From Bradyrhizobium sp. CB1650 (lineage in GTDB: Bacteria; Pseudomonadota; Alphaproteobacteria; Rhizobiales; Xanthobacteraceae): 64,000 nucleotides of DNA. Below, piece by piece: positions 52,769 to 62,382 of the stretch. Made by a program: the position numbers and the translations under genes. The notes under the pieces are model-generated. The model saw nothing but the letters and a program-made list of their open reading frames with translations. It was not told the DNA's origin and ran no database searches. The stretch is taken from positions 2,943,501 to 3,007,500 of the forward strand of contig NZ_CP121695.1 in NCBI RefSeq assembly GCF_029761915.1, read 5' to 3'. The first letter of the stretch is position 1; each line of letters opens with the position of its first letter.

Positions 52769-54859
52769 ATGAACCAGCACGCCAAGATCGAGATCCGCCA
52801 CTCCACCTGTCCACACGATTGCCCGTCGGCCTGCGCACTCGATGTCGAGGTGGTCGAAGGCCGCAGCATCGGCCGCGTCCGCGGCTCCAAGCGGCAGACC
52901 TATACGGCCGGCGTGGTCTGCGCCAAGGTCGCCCGCTATGCCGAGCGCATCCATCACCCCGAGCGCGTGATCTATCCGATGCGGCGCGTCGGACCGAAGG
53001 GGTCCGGCCAGTTCGCGCGGATCTCCTGGGACGAGGCGCTCGACGAGATCGGGCATCGCTTCAACCAAGCCGAGCGCGAGTTCGGCGCGGAATCGATCTG
53101 GCCCTATTACTACGCTGGCACGATGGGGCTGGTGATGCGCGACGGCCTCAATCGGCTGACACATGTGAAGAAATATTCGCGCTTCTACTCGACGATCTGC
53201 GCCAATGTCGCGCGCGTCGGTTATGCGATCGGCACCGGCAAGATCGCCGGCGTCGACCCGCGCGAAATGGCGCTTTCCGACCTCGTCGTGATCTGGGGTA
53301 CCAACCCCGTCAACACCCAGGTCAACGTGATGACGCACGCCGCGCGTGCGCGCAAGGAGCGCGGCGCGAAGATCGCGGCGGTCGACATCTACGACAACGA
53401 GACCATGAAGCAGGCCGACATCAGGATCATCCTGCGGCCCGGCACCGACGGCGCGTTTGCCTGCGGCGTCATGCACATCCTGTTCCGCGACGGCTATGCC
53501 GACCGCGCCTATATGGACAAGTACACCGATTGCCCGGCCGAGCTCGAGGCGCATCTGAAGACGCGCACGCCGGAATGGGCGTCCGCGATCTGCGGTGTGC
53601 CGGTATCCGAGATCGAGGCCTTCGCGAAGGCGGTCGGCGAGACCAAGCGAACCTTCCTCCGCCTCGGCTACGGTTTCACCCGCTCGCGCAACGGCGCGAC
53701 GCAGATGCATGCGGCACTCTGCATTCCCGCGGTGACCGGCGCCTGGCAGCATGAAGGCGGCGGCGCCTTCTTCAACAACTACGCGCTGTGGCATTTCGAC
53801 GAATCCATCATCGAGGGCCACGACGCGATCGATCGCACCACGCGCGTGCTCGACCAGTCCCAGATCGGCCGCATCCTGACCGGCGACGCTGAGGCCCTGC
53901 ATGGCAAGGGGCCGATCAAGGCGATGCTGATCCAGAACACCAACCCGATGACGGTGGCGCCGGAGCAGGCGCGGGTAGCCCAGGGTTTTGCGCGCGAGGA
54001 CCTGTTCGTCGCCGTGCACGAGCAGTTCATGACCGAGACGGCGCAGATGGCCGACATCGTGCTGCCGGCGACCATGTTCATGGAGCACGACGACCTCTAT
54101 TACGGCGGTGGCCACCAGCACATCTCGGTGGGCGCGAAGCTGATCGACCCGCCCGGCGAATGCCGTTCCAATCATGAGGTCTTGAAGGCGCTGGCGCCGC
54201 GCGTCGGCGCGAAGCATCCAGGCTTCGAGATGACGTCGCGCGAGCTGATCGACGCGACGCTGAAGCTGAGCGGCCACGGCGACATCGTCGGGCTCGAAGC
54301 CGACATCTGGCGCGACCTGCAGCCGGATTTCCGCACCTCGCATTATCTCGACGGCTTTGCCCATGCCGACAAGAAGTTCCACTTCAAGGCCGACTGGGCG
54401 CATCCGCCGTTCGGGCTGATGATGGGCGAGTTCGACGAGATGCCGTTGCTGCCGGACCATTGGGCGGTGATCGAGCAGGCCGACCAGGCCCATCCGTTCC
54501 GGCTCGCGACCAGCCCGTCGCGCAGCTTCCTCAACACCACCTTCAACGAGACGCCGTCCTCGCAGGCGCGCGAGGGCAAGGCGAGCGTGATGATCCATCC
54601 CCTGGATGCGGCCGCGCTCGACATTGCCGACGGCGATGCCGTAACGCTCGGCAACACCCGCGGCGAGACCACGCTGATCGCGACCCTGTTCGAGGGCGTG
54701 CGGCGCGGCGTGGTGATCGCGGAGTCCGTTCATCCCAACAAGAACCATATCGGCGGCCGCGGCATCAACATGCTGACCGGTGCGGACACGATCGCGCCGA
54801 TCGGCGGGGCAGCGTTCCACGACAACAAGGTCTGGATCAGGAAGGCTGCTGCGGCCTGA
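52769..54859 (+). CDS. Molybdopterin oxidoreductase with [4Fe-4S] (DMSO-reductase family)
   Basis: A 696-residue enzyme from the ATG at 52769. The N-terminal cluster RHSTCPHDCPSACALDVEVV holds C-x3-C-x3-C, and a fourth Cys lies in GVVCAKVARYAERIHHPERVIYPMRRVG. Moco-binding blocks include WGTNPVNTQVNVMTHAARARKERGAKI, IQNTNPMTVAPEQA, VLPATMFMEHDD and a C-terminal MopB-CT domain with NTTFNETPSSQAREGKASVMIHP. There is no Tat signal, so it is cytoplasmic. Substrate unknown. It is divergent from the Bug/IorAB operon and followed by an enoyl-CoA hydratase gene. Confidence 0.9.
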   Translation: MNQHAKIEIRHSTCPHDCPSACALDVEVVEGRSIGRVRGSKRQTYTAGVVCAKVARYAERIHHPERVIYPMRRVGPKGSGQFARISWDEALDEIGHRFNQAEREFGAESIWPYYYAGTMGLVMRDGLNRLTHVKKYSRFYSTICANVARVGYAIGTGKIAGVDPREMALSDLVVIWGTNPVNTQVNVMTHAARARKERGAKIAAVDIYDNETMKQADIRIILRPGTDGAFACGVMHILFRDGYADRAYMDKYTDCPAELEAHLKTRTPEWASAICGVPVSEIEAFAKAVGETKRTFLRLGYGFTRSRNGATQMHAALCIPAVTGAWQHEGGGAFFNNYALWHFDESIIEGHDAIDRTTRVLDQSQIGRILTGDAEALHGKGPIKAMLIQNTNPMTVAPEQARVAQGFAREDLFVAVHEQFMTETAQMADIVLPATMFMEHDDLYYGGGHQHISVGAKLIDPPGECRSNHEVLKALAPRVGAKHPGFEMTSRELIDATLKLSGHGDIVGLEADIWRDLQPDFRTSHYLDGFAHADKKFHFKADWAHPPFGLMMGEFDEMPLLPDHWAVIEQADQAHPFRLATSPSRSFLNTTFNETPSSQAREGKASVMIHPLDAAALDIADGDAVTLGNTRGETTLIATLFEGVRRGVVIAESVHPNKNHIGGRGINMLTGADTIAPIGGAAFHDNKVWIRKAAAA

Positions 54860-54991
54860 GGCTCGCGCTGCGACCGCGCTGCAAAGTTGTGTCGAGGCGC
54901 TAAAGCGGCGCGTCGTCGTAGATTGCGCTTGCGCCCGCCGTGCTGTCGGCCGCAAATGTCGGGCAAGCGGAAGCAAACAAGCGAGCGTGCC

Positions 54992-55774
54992 ATGACCGAC
55001 ACCACAAGCGTCATCACCGAGAAGCGCGGGCAGGCGTTCTGGATCACCATCAACCGGCCGGAGAAGCGCAACGCGCTGAACGGCGAGGTGATCGCCGGCA
55101 TCGCCAAGGGCTATCGCGACGCGCATGACGACAAGGACGTCCGCGTCGTCGTGCTGACGGGGGCGGACGACAAGGCGTTCTGCGCCGGCGCCGATTTGCA
55201 GAATTCGGGCGCGGCGTTCGCGATGGACTATTCCAGACCAAATGTCGACTATGCCGATCTGTTGCGCCTGTCGCAGAACGCAACCAAGCCGGCGATTGCC
55301 CGCGTCGGCGGCGTCTGCATGGCCGGCGGCATGGGCCTGTTGTGTATGACCGACATGGCGATTGCCGCCGATCATGTCATCTTCGGCCTGCCCGAGGTGA
55401 AGGTCGGCGTGTTCCCGATGCAGGTGCTGAGCCTGTTGCAGAGCATCGCACCGCCGCGCCTCGTCAACGAGTGGGCGCTCACGGGCGAGCCGTTCGATGC
55501 AAGGGCGGCGCAAGCGGCGGGGCTGCTCAACTACGTCGTGCCCGCGGCCGAGCTCGACGCCAAGGTCGACTGGCTGGTCGGCCGCATCGTCGACAAATCC
55601 CCGACCGCGATCCGCCGCGGCAAATATGCCATGCGCGCGATCGCATCGATGTCGTTCGACGAGAGCATCGCCTACACCGAAAGCCAGATCGCGCTGCTCG
55701 CGATGACCGAGGACGCCAAGGAGGGCCTAAAGGCGTTCAGCGAGAAGCGCAAGCCCTTGTGGTCGGGGAAATAA
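54992..55774 (+). CDS. Enoyl-CoA hydratase/isomerase family protein
   Basis: A 260-residue crotonase-fold protein from the ATG at 54992. ITINRPEKRNALNGEVIAGIAKG, then the oxyanion-hole segments DDKAFCAGADLQNSG and RVGGVCMAGGMGLLCMTDMAIAAD, and PEVKVGVFPMQVLSLLQSI. The Glu pair of true hydratases is partly replaced, so it may hydrate, isomerise or hydrolyse. It is 132 bp after the molybdopterin enzyme on the same strand and may share a degradation pathway. Confidence 0.9.
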   Translation: MTDTTSVITEKRGQAFWITINRPEKRNALNGEVIAGIAKGYRDAHDDKDVRVVVLTGADDKAFCAGADLQNSGAAFAMDYSRPNVDYADLLRLSQNATKPAIARVGGVCMAGGMGLLCMTDMAIAADHVIFGLPEVKVGVFPMQVLSLLQSIAPPRLVNEWALTGEPFDARAAQAAGLLNYVVPAAELDAKVDWLVGRIVDKSPTAIRRGKYAMRAIASMSFDESIAYTESQIALLAMTEDAKEGLKAFSEKRKPLWSGK

Positions 55775-55869
55775 ATGGGTTGAGCTCCAGCACCTTGGCG
55801 GCCCATAGTTTAAGGTGCTCTATATGCGTTCATTCCGACAGGTGATTGGCGCTCACTCGGACATGGGTT

Positions 55870-56418
55870 GATCTTGCTCGCTCCTCACGACGCTTCTTCG
55901 AAGCCCCTATCAGTTGCTTACGCGTGCGCTTGGCATAGGTGGGTAGTTGGCGGGCGGATCGATGACGGCCAGCGGCTGTCAGCGCCTTCGGTGAAGCCGC
56001 CGTGACGGAAGGAGGTAAAGGAGAGTTCGTTACGAAGTCCAGCTGCTGCAACTATCTTCTTTACCACAGCACGCAAATAGCGCAGGTCCTTGCGTGCCGT
56101 GATCCATGGAAGCGGGATGGCCGACCTGCGATGCTCATGATCGCGTCGGAATACCAGGCCCGAGAGCACGTTTTTCTTGATAGCGTCGAGCTCCTCCATT
56201 AGTTCAGGGAAGAGAGCTTCTAGTTCAGGGAAGAGAGCTTCGCCCGTTTCGTCGAATAACGGCCACCAGGCTTCCTCACCATTCTTCGGATGCACGATCC
56301 TGACGCTGTTCGGCCGCTCGTTTGGGCGGCAGTGCGAAATCTCGAAGGCCCCGAACACGTGCTTCAACAGATACTGAGAATTCCCGCCACTATGCCGAAC
56401 CAGATGTCGTCCTCCCAC
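55870..56418 (-). pseudogene. Tyrosine recombinase/integrase remnant
   Basis: The minus-strand frame from 56418 has GAFEISHCRPNERPNSVRIVHPKNGEE and LRYLRAVVKKIVAAAGLRNELSFTSFRHGGFTEGADS, the R-H-G core of a phage-type integrase catalytic region. The frame then shifts. The expected continuation RSARQLPTYAKRTRKQLIGASKKRREERA is found in the next frame at about 55970-55880. The protein is also missing its N-terminus. An in-frame 21-bp duplication lies inside it. Confidence 0.6.
56199..56240. repeat. Tandem 21-bp duplication inside the integrase remnant
   Basis: TAGTTCAGGGAAGAGAGCTTC occurs twice back to back. On the minus strand it encodes a repeated EALFPEL unit, so the duplication is in frame with the old coding region. 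Confidence 0.75.
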
Positions 56419-56524
56419 AGGATCTCGCGCGCAAATCTAGCGAGATCTCACGGCTAAGTGGTGCGGGAAGGCCGAATTAGGCAGATGGATCCAATTCCTT
56501 GGCCGAAGTAGAACGACACGGGCC

Positions 56525-57105
56525 GCCTACAGGAAGAGCATGCGAAGGTAGCGATCGCCGCGTTTGGTGATGCGCCCGAGAATCGTTCGATCACCTGTGG
56601 GAGATCTGCTTGGGTATCAAGCCGAGCCAAGCAGCAAAATCGCGGCCACATGCGAAGGCAGGCCCATTACCGATCGCGGCGACGCGACGGCGCTTGAGAT
56701 AACGGGCCCGATGCCTGGTATGGTCATCAAGTGCCGGCAGGCTTCAGTGTTGTTGGAGAGCGCATCGATTTCCCCGCTCACGGCCTCGATGCGATCGTCG
56801 AGGCGGCGCCAGTTTTGAGCCCGATTCTCCAGAATGCGAACCATCCGCGGTGACAGGGCAAGGATGTCCGGCAATGCGTGGCGCAACCAGAGGAGCCGTG
56901 CCTCACCGTGATGCCGTGCTCCAAGAGAAAGCAGCGGATCTAATTGATGATCGCGGTCCGTTGCCCCCACCAGGCGATAGCGCACGTGATGCAAGGCCTG
57001 TAGAAGCTGTTCGTCCGTTTTAGCAGCCGGCATATTCGCCAGCCGTGTGTACTTGCCGGTATCGATGCCAATTGTAACGACTGAGGTGTCAAACTTGCGC
57101 GGCAT
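56525..57105 (-). pseudogene. Degenerate IS110-family transposase (copy 1)
   Basis: Starts at the ATG at 57105: MPRKFDTSVVTIGIDTGK is a normal IS110 N-terminus with the first catalytic Asp. The sequence then jumps to AAKTDEQLLQALHHVRYRLVG, skipping about 80 residues. SPRMVRILENRAQNWRRLDDRIEAV and HLMTIPGIGPVISSAV (the Transposase_20 helix-hairpin-helix) follow. After a shift, the end is seen in other frames near 56530-56650. The internal deletion and frameshifts make it non-functional. Confidence 0.75.
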
Positions 57106-57189
57106 GGCGGGACTCCTTCTCCTGATTGCCCCACAAGCATAGTCGCTGACTGGGCGGGAGCACGATCGGTCCATCGCATTCTCGGACAT

Positions 57190-57479
57190 CGAGCGATGTC
57201 CGCTTTGGCGCCGCTGTCATTTAGGATGAGTTGACATCGCGCGGGACCAATCCGAGATTCCCGATTTCCTTTCGTCTAAAAAAACGAATCAACGTGGGAC
57301 CTCTGCGCGTGCATTTTGTCCGGGGTCCGGTGTTGGTGCTCGCATCGCCAGAGACGCAAGCCCCCTGCGATGGCGGGCCGGTCAACATGATGCGCTGCAG
57401 CGGATAACGATTGGGTATAGTCGCGACCAGGTCCGATCTACCCCTAGCAGTGGACGCAAAATGGAGTATCGAGTTTCGA
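57190..57479. other. Region between IS110 relics
   Basis: About 290 bp with no gene recognised; part may be non-coding IS110 flank. Confidence 0.4.
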
Positions 57480-58009
57480 CGCTAAGGCTTGTGTGGACGG
57501 CTCGGTTGGCAAATAGAATCTTCACGAGGTCGGAGCGGCCATGTGTTCGACCTCGCCTCTGCGCCCCGACGAGAGCAATGATCCCGAACTCGGCAAATAG
57601 GCGCGGATCGAATTGACGACGGCCGTCTGCTGGCGGATGAAGAGATGGCGCGCCCGAAGAAGCATCAGGCAGCTCTGCTGCTCGACCGGCACAAACCGCA
57701 TGTTGGTGTCTCGTGACTGCTTCGCAAACCGCCTCCGCGTCGGTGGCGTCGTTCTTCTGCCGCTTGATGTAGGGTTTCACATAGGCCGGAGGCATCAATC
57801 GCACCGTATCCCTAGCGTCTGTAGCTCTCGGGGACCAATAAAGCGATGATGCGCAAGCCTCGATTCCCACGGCAGGGCGGCAACTTCTCAAAGACGACAG
57901 CACGAAGCGGAGCTTTAGCTGGCGGCGGCGGCTTACCACCTGACTGGCAGCGTCAATTCCGTGAACCTGAAAAACCGACGTCTAGTCCGATTGCCATGAT
58001 CGTTTGCAT
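57480..58009 (-). pseudogene. Degenerate IS110-family transposase N-terminal fragment (copy 2)
   Basis: From the minus-strand ATG at 58009: MQTIMAIGLDVGFS, then a stop. In other frames follow VGIEACASS-like GIEACASSLYWSPRA and LMPPAYVKPYIKRQKNDATDAEAVCEAVTR (the D-A-x-D-A catalytic block). Further on come AELPDASSGAPSLH in one frame and SCLMLLRARHLFIRQQTAVVNSIR in another. It is a second, different IS110 type from copy 1, heavily frameshifted and cut before the C-terminal domain. Confidence 0.7.
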
Positions 58010-58224
58010 GGGCAGCTCCTCCACATCGTGGGATCCCTAGCAGCTCCCGAATCCGCGGCACTTGAGTGCCCGGAGGAGGAACCGTCCACATGGGGTAATC
58101 GCGGGAGCGAGTCGCCCCTGAATCAGTCCCAACCGACAATGGAAGCTGGTGGCTGTTCCCCGATAGGATGGAAATACGGGCTCACGACTGGACGCCGGGC
58201 CCAAGCATCGAATGGAGAACAGCC

Positions 58225-59250
58225 ATGGAAGAGTATATTGGTCTCGACGTGTCGATGAAAGAGACGGCAGTCTCGATCCGCCGAGCAGGTGAACGGATCT
58301 GGCGCGGCAAGTGCGCATCTGATCCCAGCATTGTCGCCGAGCTTATCCGCAAGCGGGCGCCATCCGTGAAACGCGTGGTATTCGAGACCGGACCGCTGTC
58401 GGTATGGTTCTATCATTCTCTGCGCACCGAAGGGTTGCCGGCGATCTGCATCGATGCGCGCCATGCTAAAGCGGCGCTCGATATGGCAACGAATAAGACG
58501 GACGCGAACGACGCCGATGGTCTGGCGCAGCTCGCGGAAGTCGGGTTCTTTCGTGAGGTGCGTGTGAAGGGCTTCGACAGCATGCTGACCCGCACGCTTG
58601 TCGCAGCGCGGACGCGGCTGGTCCGAATCACTACCGAGCTTTCCAACCAGATCCGCGGTGTCATGAAAACCTTCGGTCTGCTCGTTCCCGCCGGAAAGGG
58701 AAGCACCTTCGAGAAGAATGTGCGGAGCCTTCTTGCCGACCAGGACGGACTTGCATCCATCGTGCTGCCGATGCTGGAAGCCTGGCGCGGCATTCGCCTC
58801 CGCGCCGCCGAACTCGGACGCCAATTGGTGCGGGACGCGCGCAAGAGTCAGGCTTGCCGCATCCTCATGTCGATTCCTGGCATCGGTGCGATCACCGCAA
58901 CCTCCTTTACCACAGCAATTGAGGAGCCTGACAACTTCAGGAAGTCCCGATCTGTCGGTGCGTGGATCGGGCTAACAACGCGCCGCTACCAATCCGGAGA
59001 AGTCGATTATGACGGCCATATATCCCGACGTGGCGACCACAATTTGCGAGGGCTTCTCTACGAAGCGGCGGCGGTCATTCTGACGCGCAGCTCAACTCAC
59101 AGCACGCTGCGCACGTGGGGTCTGCAGCTCCGGGAGAGGATCGGCTTCAAAAGAGCTGCCGTGGCTGTGGCGCGCAAACTGGCGGTAATAATGCATACGA
59201 TGCTTAAGACCGGCGAGCTGTTTAACCCGAATGCCGGAGCCGCCGCATAA
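58225..59250 (+). mobile_element. Intact IS110-family transposase gene
   Basis: A 341-residue transposase from the ATG at 58225 (GGAGAA upstream). N-terminal DEDD nuclease domain: EYIGLDVSMKETAVSI, VVFETGPLSVWFYHSL, IDARHAKAALDMATNKTDANDADGLAQ. C-terminal Transposase_20 domain: CRILMSIPGIGAITATSFTTAI and FRKSRSVGAWIGLTTRRYQSGE, with the conserved serine region VDYDGHISRRGDHNLRGLLYEAA. Full-length for the family and unbroken. IS110 elements lack obvious inverted ends and transpose via a bridge RNA encoded in the non-coding flank. The flank at 58010-58224 or 59251-59330 would be the place to look. It landed between older IS110 relics. Confidence 0.92.
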
Positions 59251-59580
59251 GTCCAGATCGCGTTCGGAACCCGAACGCCTAAGGCGTCCCTGCCGGGACG
59301 TGAGCCGAGCCATTCCGCTGATGCTGTTGCATTGCTGACTCAGCAAAGTGCGTCGTCCACATTGAAGGCTCGTCCCGCGAAGCTCCATCATGCGGCGGCT
59401 GATGCCGACCGCGAAGACAACCATGCACCCGGCAGTGTCTCCTCAGGGATTATATGCTTGACGCCCCGGCAGCGATTAGACAACAGCATCAGAAACGGAC
59501 CTCTGCGCGGCGATTCTTGTTGTCAGAGGAGCCACGCCAAATATAATGAGGTTCATCATCTTGCTGTGGCGCCTCAAGAA

Positions 59581-60456
59581 TTTAGGGAGGACGCTTTGCT
59601 TGATCTTCGCCCATATATCTCGCGACCAATTTCGTCCTTGAGCGCGATCGCGGCTGATCCGATCGAGTCGTGGCTACGCTTTCGCGAACAATATGCCGCG
59701 CACCGGGAGGGCCACACGCCACCGGACCTGTATAAGCCTGACAACAATTGGGAATTCCGGCTGAACTCTTTGATTGAACTCTCATCGTCGGATGAAATCG
59801 TTTCAGAGTTCTGGAGTCTATGGGGCGTTGTCGTCGCCGAAATGCAGGGACGAGGAATTCGACCAGGTCCGGCGAGCTTCAAGGGCTGGAACGACGGTGA
59901 TGCTGGTTTTGTGCGCGCTATTTGGTGTTTAGTCCGCCATTTAAAGCCCAGGAATGTTGTTGAGACTGGCGTTGCTCATGGGGTCACGTCACGCTTTATT
60001 CTTGAGGCCCTTGAAAGAAATGCGAATGGTCATCTGTGGAGCATTGATCGACCGCCAATGGAGCCCGAATGGCGACCGCAAATTGGAGTTGCAGTGGGCC
60101 ACAGATTTCGGGATCGGTGGTCATACATCCTTGGCTCAAGCAGGCGACGCCTGCCTAGCTTGCTGAAGCAGCTTGGACAGATTGACCTTTTCATTCATGA
60201 CAGTCTGCACAGCGAGCGTAACGTTCGCTTTGAACTCGATCACGCGTGGCCAGTTTTGCGGCCAGGCGGTGCGATCGTTGTTGACGACATCGACGTGAAT
60301 CGCGGCTTCTTTAGCTTTGTGCAGTCTTTTCCCATCAATCACTCGTTGGTTTGCGAAGCTGAACCTTTGCGTCCCGATACGAGACGATTCAACAAAAAGG
60401 GAATGTTCGGTATCGTTCTAAAGGAGCGGTCGGCCATGCCCGGAGGTGATATCTAG
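59581..60456 (+). CDS. Class I SAM-dependent methyltransferase (Methyltransf_24-like)
   Basis: The conserved part runs from about 59600. SWLRFREQYAAHREGHTPP is followed by the SAM motif RNVVETGVAHGVTSRFILEAL, GHLWSIDRPPME, then IDLFIHDSLHSERNVRFELDHAW and LRPGGAIVVDDIDVNRGF. The frame is open back to 59332, but the N-terminal ~80 residues look non-coding. A start near 59570-59600 is more likely, with the precise codon unsure; the coordinate given is a working estimate. It sits among IS relics and may be a leftover of a glycan-modification locus. Confidence 0.75.
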   Translation, partial: FREDALLDLRPYISRPISSLSAIAADPIESWLRFREQYAAHREGHTPPDLYKPDNNWEFRLNSLIELSSSDEIVSEFWSLWGVVVAEMQGRGIRPGPASFKGWNDGDAGFVRAIWCLVRHLKPRNVVETGVAHGVTSRFILEALERNANGHLWSIDRPPMEPEWRPQIGVAVGHRFRDRWSYILGSSRRRLPSLLKQLGQIDLFIHDSLHSERNVRFELDHAWPVLRPGGAIVVDDIDVNRGFFSFVQSFPINHSLVCEAEPLRPDTRRFNKKGMFGIVLKERSAMPGGDI

Positions 60457-60496
60457 AGCACCTAACGCTCTGAGGACGGTGAGCCGGGAGGAGCCC

Positions 60497-60870
60497 ATGG
60501 ATGTCGCGGCGTGGCTGCGTGGTCTGGGGCTGAGACAGTACGAGCAGACGTTCCGCGAGAACGATGTCGACGCCGAGGTTCCTCATGGACCTCACCTTAA
60601 TCGGGCTGGGAGTCGCCTCGATCGGCCATCGCCGCAAGCTGCTGGCCGCCATTGCCGCCCTGCGTGCCGGCTCAATTTCCGCTGCCAATCCTGCTGCCAC
60701 GGCTGCACCCATCACTGTCTCCGAAAAGTCCACGCCTGCAGCGGAGGCCGAGCGCCGTCAGCTCACGGTGATGTTTGTCGAAGTGGTCGGCTCGATCGCA
60801 CTCGCGGCGAGGCTCACGAACTGCTCGCTCCGCTCTACAGCCAGTTCACCGAAGGTTTTGGGACGCCGGA
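60497..60870 (+). pseudogene. Adenylate/guanylate cyclase with SAM-like N-terminus, internally deleted
   Basis: After GGGAGGAG at 60486, the ATG at 60497 reads MDVAAWLRGLGLRQYEQTFR then NDVDAE, a SAM-like domain. A shift moves the rest to another frame: LIGLGVASIGHRRKLLAAIA and EAERRQLTVMFVEVVGSIALAARL, the first strand of a class III cyclase (usual D changed to E in MFVDLVGS). It then jumps to EAHELLAPLYSQFTEGFGTPDLQAA, which is the extreme C-terminus of long (about 1000-residue) cyclases. So most of the gene, including the ATPase/TPR part, has been lost. Confidence 0.7.
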
Positions 60871-61113
60871 TCTCCAGGCTGCCATCGCTGCGAGATCCCA
60901 CTCCCAGCTCCGAGCGGAAGACGCGTCCCTAGGAGTGATGCGGCACGCTGGCGGATCTCTTCGTTAAAGCCGAGTGCGCGAGTCGGACGAAGGCTCAGCC
61001 GGTCCTGCCATACGGCTTCGGAAGTGGAGTACCCTCGCGCAAGATTTCGCCCCGTGCTAGGAACGCGCGCGAATGGGCCGTTGGTTGAATTCGCATTAGA
61101 GCGAGGAAATTAC
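60871..61113. other. Short region without recognised genes
   Basis: About 240 bp between the cyclase and PRC-barrel remnants; no feature seen. Confidence 0.4.
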
Positions 61114-61395
61114 ATGGCCTACGAACAGCGCAAGACAAGAAATCTGATTGGCAGCGACAAGGTCGAAGGCACTGCGCTCTATGGCGCCGACAATCAGGCA
61201 TCGGTCATTGAACGCGTGATGATCGGCGCGACCAAAGTACAGCAGCGAGACCAGTTGGAACTGGTCGGATCCTGCGATGGCTCGCTCGGTCATGACTATT
61301 ACAACAGTATCCTACAGACGACCCGCGCGCGAATTGCACGGCGATCACCCGGATTTAGCTTGCGGGCCAGGAGAACCGCGTTGCCGGCGCCCTGA
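61114..61395 (+). pseudogene. PRC-barrel domain protein remnant
   Basis: The ATG at 61114 (GAGGAAA upstream) reads RNLIGSDKVEGTALYGADNQ and SVIERVMIGATKVQ. This is a recognisable PRC-barrel start (L-I-G-S-D-V-x-x-x-x-x-Y-G-x-x-x-x-x-I-G-x-I-E-x-V-M-I-D). The following strand is scrambled, and GHDYYNSIL echoes the family's G-D-D-Y-Y-P-L-P-W. At least one frameshift and a small deletion are needed to explain it. Confidence 0.55.
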
Positions 61396-61472
61396 GCAAG
61401 GCCAGGGAAGCACCGGCCGAGCCGCCGCGGAAAATCGTCGAGAGCGATCCGCTGCGGTGTAGGCGAGGGCAC

Positions 61473-61892
61473 TTAGCCGAGAGGCCGTGGTTGCCTGAAG
61501 TGGAAGCCGTTGGGGGCGAACCTCCGGGCCACCCTGCGCACCTCACTCTCGCATGTTTCCAGCGCGATCTTCTGGGCGAGCATGACGTCTCCGATCGGTA
61601 GAGTACCGATCGGCATGAAACACAATCCCACATGTAGACGACCTCTCTCGTCGATCTCGCCCACGTTGACCGAGGCCCCTGCGTGGATCCTGTATCGCGT
61701 TCCGCTGTCGCTCCCGATCACCTCGAAGTAGCCCTTCCTGGCGAACTGCTCCCGCTGTGCTGGCGACAGCCATTCCCGCAAGAGCCGCAGTGACCGGCCC
61801 TCCGGCGTGCCTTCGGCGCCGTGCCGGATGAAGAGCGCTCTCGCCGCTTGCATTCGGGAGCGGCCGCCTCGCGAGCGTCGCAAGCCGAACAT
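61473..61892 (-). CDS. Conserved hypothetical protein, 139 residues
   Basis: A charged cytoplasmic protein. Notable stretches are EWLSPAQREQFARKGYFEVIGSDSGTRYRIHAG and NVGEIDERGRLHVGLCFMPIG, followed by LPIGDVMLAQKIALETCESE. The pattern 'L-x-x-Q-R-x-x-F-x-x-x-G-x-F-x-V-x-G-x-x-S-G-x-x-Y-R-I' is shared by many rhizobial proteins that I know only as hypothetical. It follows the gene at 61904 with a 12-bp gap, so the two form an operon. Confidence 0.7.
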   Translation of the reverse strand: MFGLRRSRGGRSRMQAARALFIRHGAEGTPEGRSLRLLREWLSPAQREQFARKGYFEVIGSDSGTRYRIHAGASVNVGEIDERGRLHVGLCFMPIGTLPIGDVMLAQKIALETCESEVRRVARRFAPNGFHFRQPRPLG

Positions 61893-61903
61893 GACCGTCC
61901 CAG

Positions 61904-62125
61904 TTACCCGCCGACCAATCTGGGGAAAAAGACAGTTTCCTCCGCCGTCGGGTCGAACGATCGGATTTGCAAGACCTGGCCCGGACCCGCCCGGACCGCC
62001 GCGGTGAAGCCGGCATTGGTGAGTTCGTAGAACCGCTGCTCCGCTCTCGCCATGTCTTGTGCGTCGTCCGCATCGAAATGATGTCGGCTGTCGCCGCCGC
62101 GGTTCATCACGATCTGGATTGCCAT
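61904..62125 (-). CDS. Small conserved hypothetical protein, 73 residues
   Basis: Starts at the ATG at 62125 with GAGGAGGA upstream. IQIVMNRGGDSRHHFDADDA, then EQRFYELTNAGFTAAVRA and SFDPTAEETVFFPRLVGG. The middle, F-x-x-L-T-x-x-G-(F/Y)-x-A-x-x, and the ending 'F-x-P-x-A-E-E-T-x-F-x-P' form a compact pattern seen in small rhizobial proteins with no assigned function. First gene of the two-gene operon with 61473-61892. Confidence 0.65.
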   Translation of the reverse strand: MAIQIVMNRGGDSRHHFDADDAQDMARAEQRFYELTNAGFTAAVRAGPGQVLQIRSFDPTAEETVFFPRLVGG

Positions 62126-62382
62126 GATCGTCCTCCTCGGATTGCAGATGGCCAAGGACTTCAATCGAGTATCGGGCTGAAGTCGCGGACTTTCAAGAGT
62201 TCGTTGTAGCGGCGAGGGGGGCTGAGCCGACGCATCGCGCCTGATCGCGCGATCCAGGACGACGGACATCAACTATTCGGCGAGGGAAGAGCGCGACCGG
62301 GACGACACCGTAAGGCGCATCAGCCTCTCGCCGCGCGGCAGTTAAGCCGGGTGAGTGACTGAGGCGACCGGACCGCGGTGCG
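62126..62382. other. Intergenic region
   Basis: About 260 bp upstream of the two-gene operon and downstream of the coiled-coil gene; the operon promoter should lie here. Nothing else was recognised. Confidence 0.4.

Noticed and set aside
51560..55513. A 1317-codon minus-strand frame
   Set aside because: Only its last 324 codons (the Bug protein with its own start and signal peptide) are real; the rest is antisense to the molybdopterin oxidoreductase and hydratase genes.
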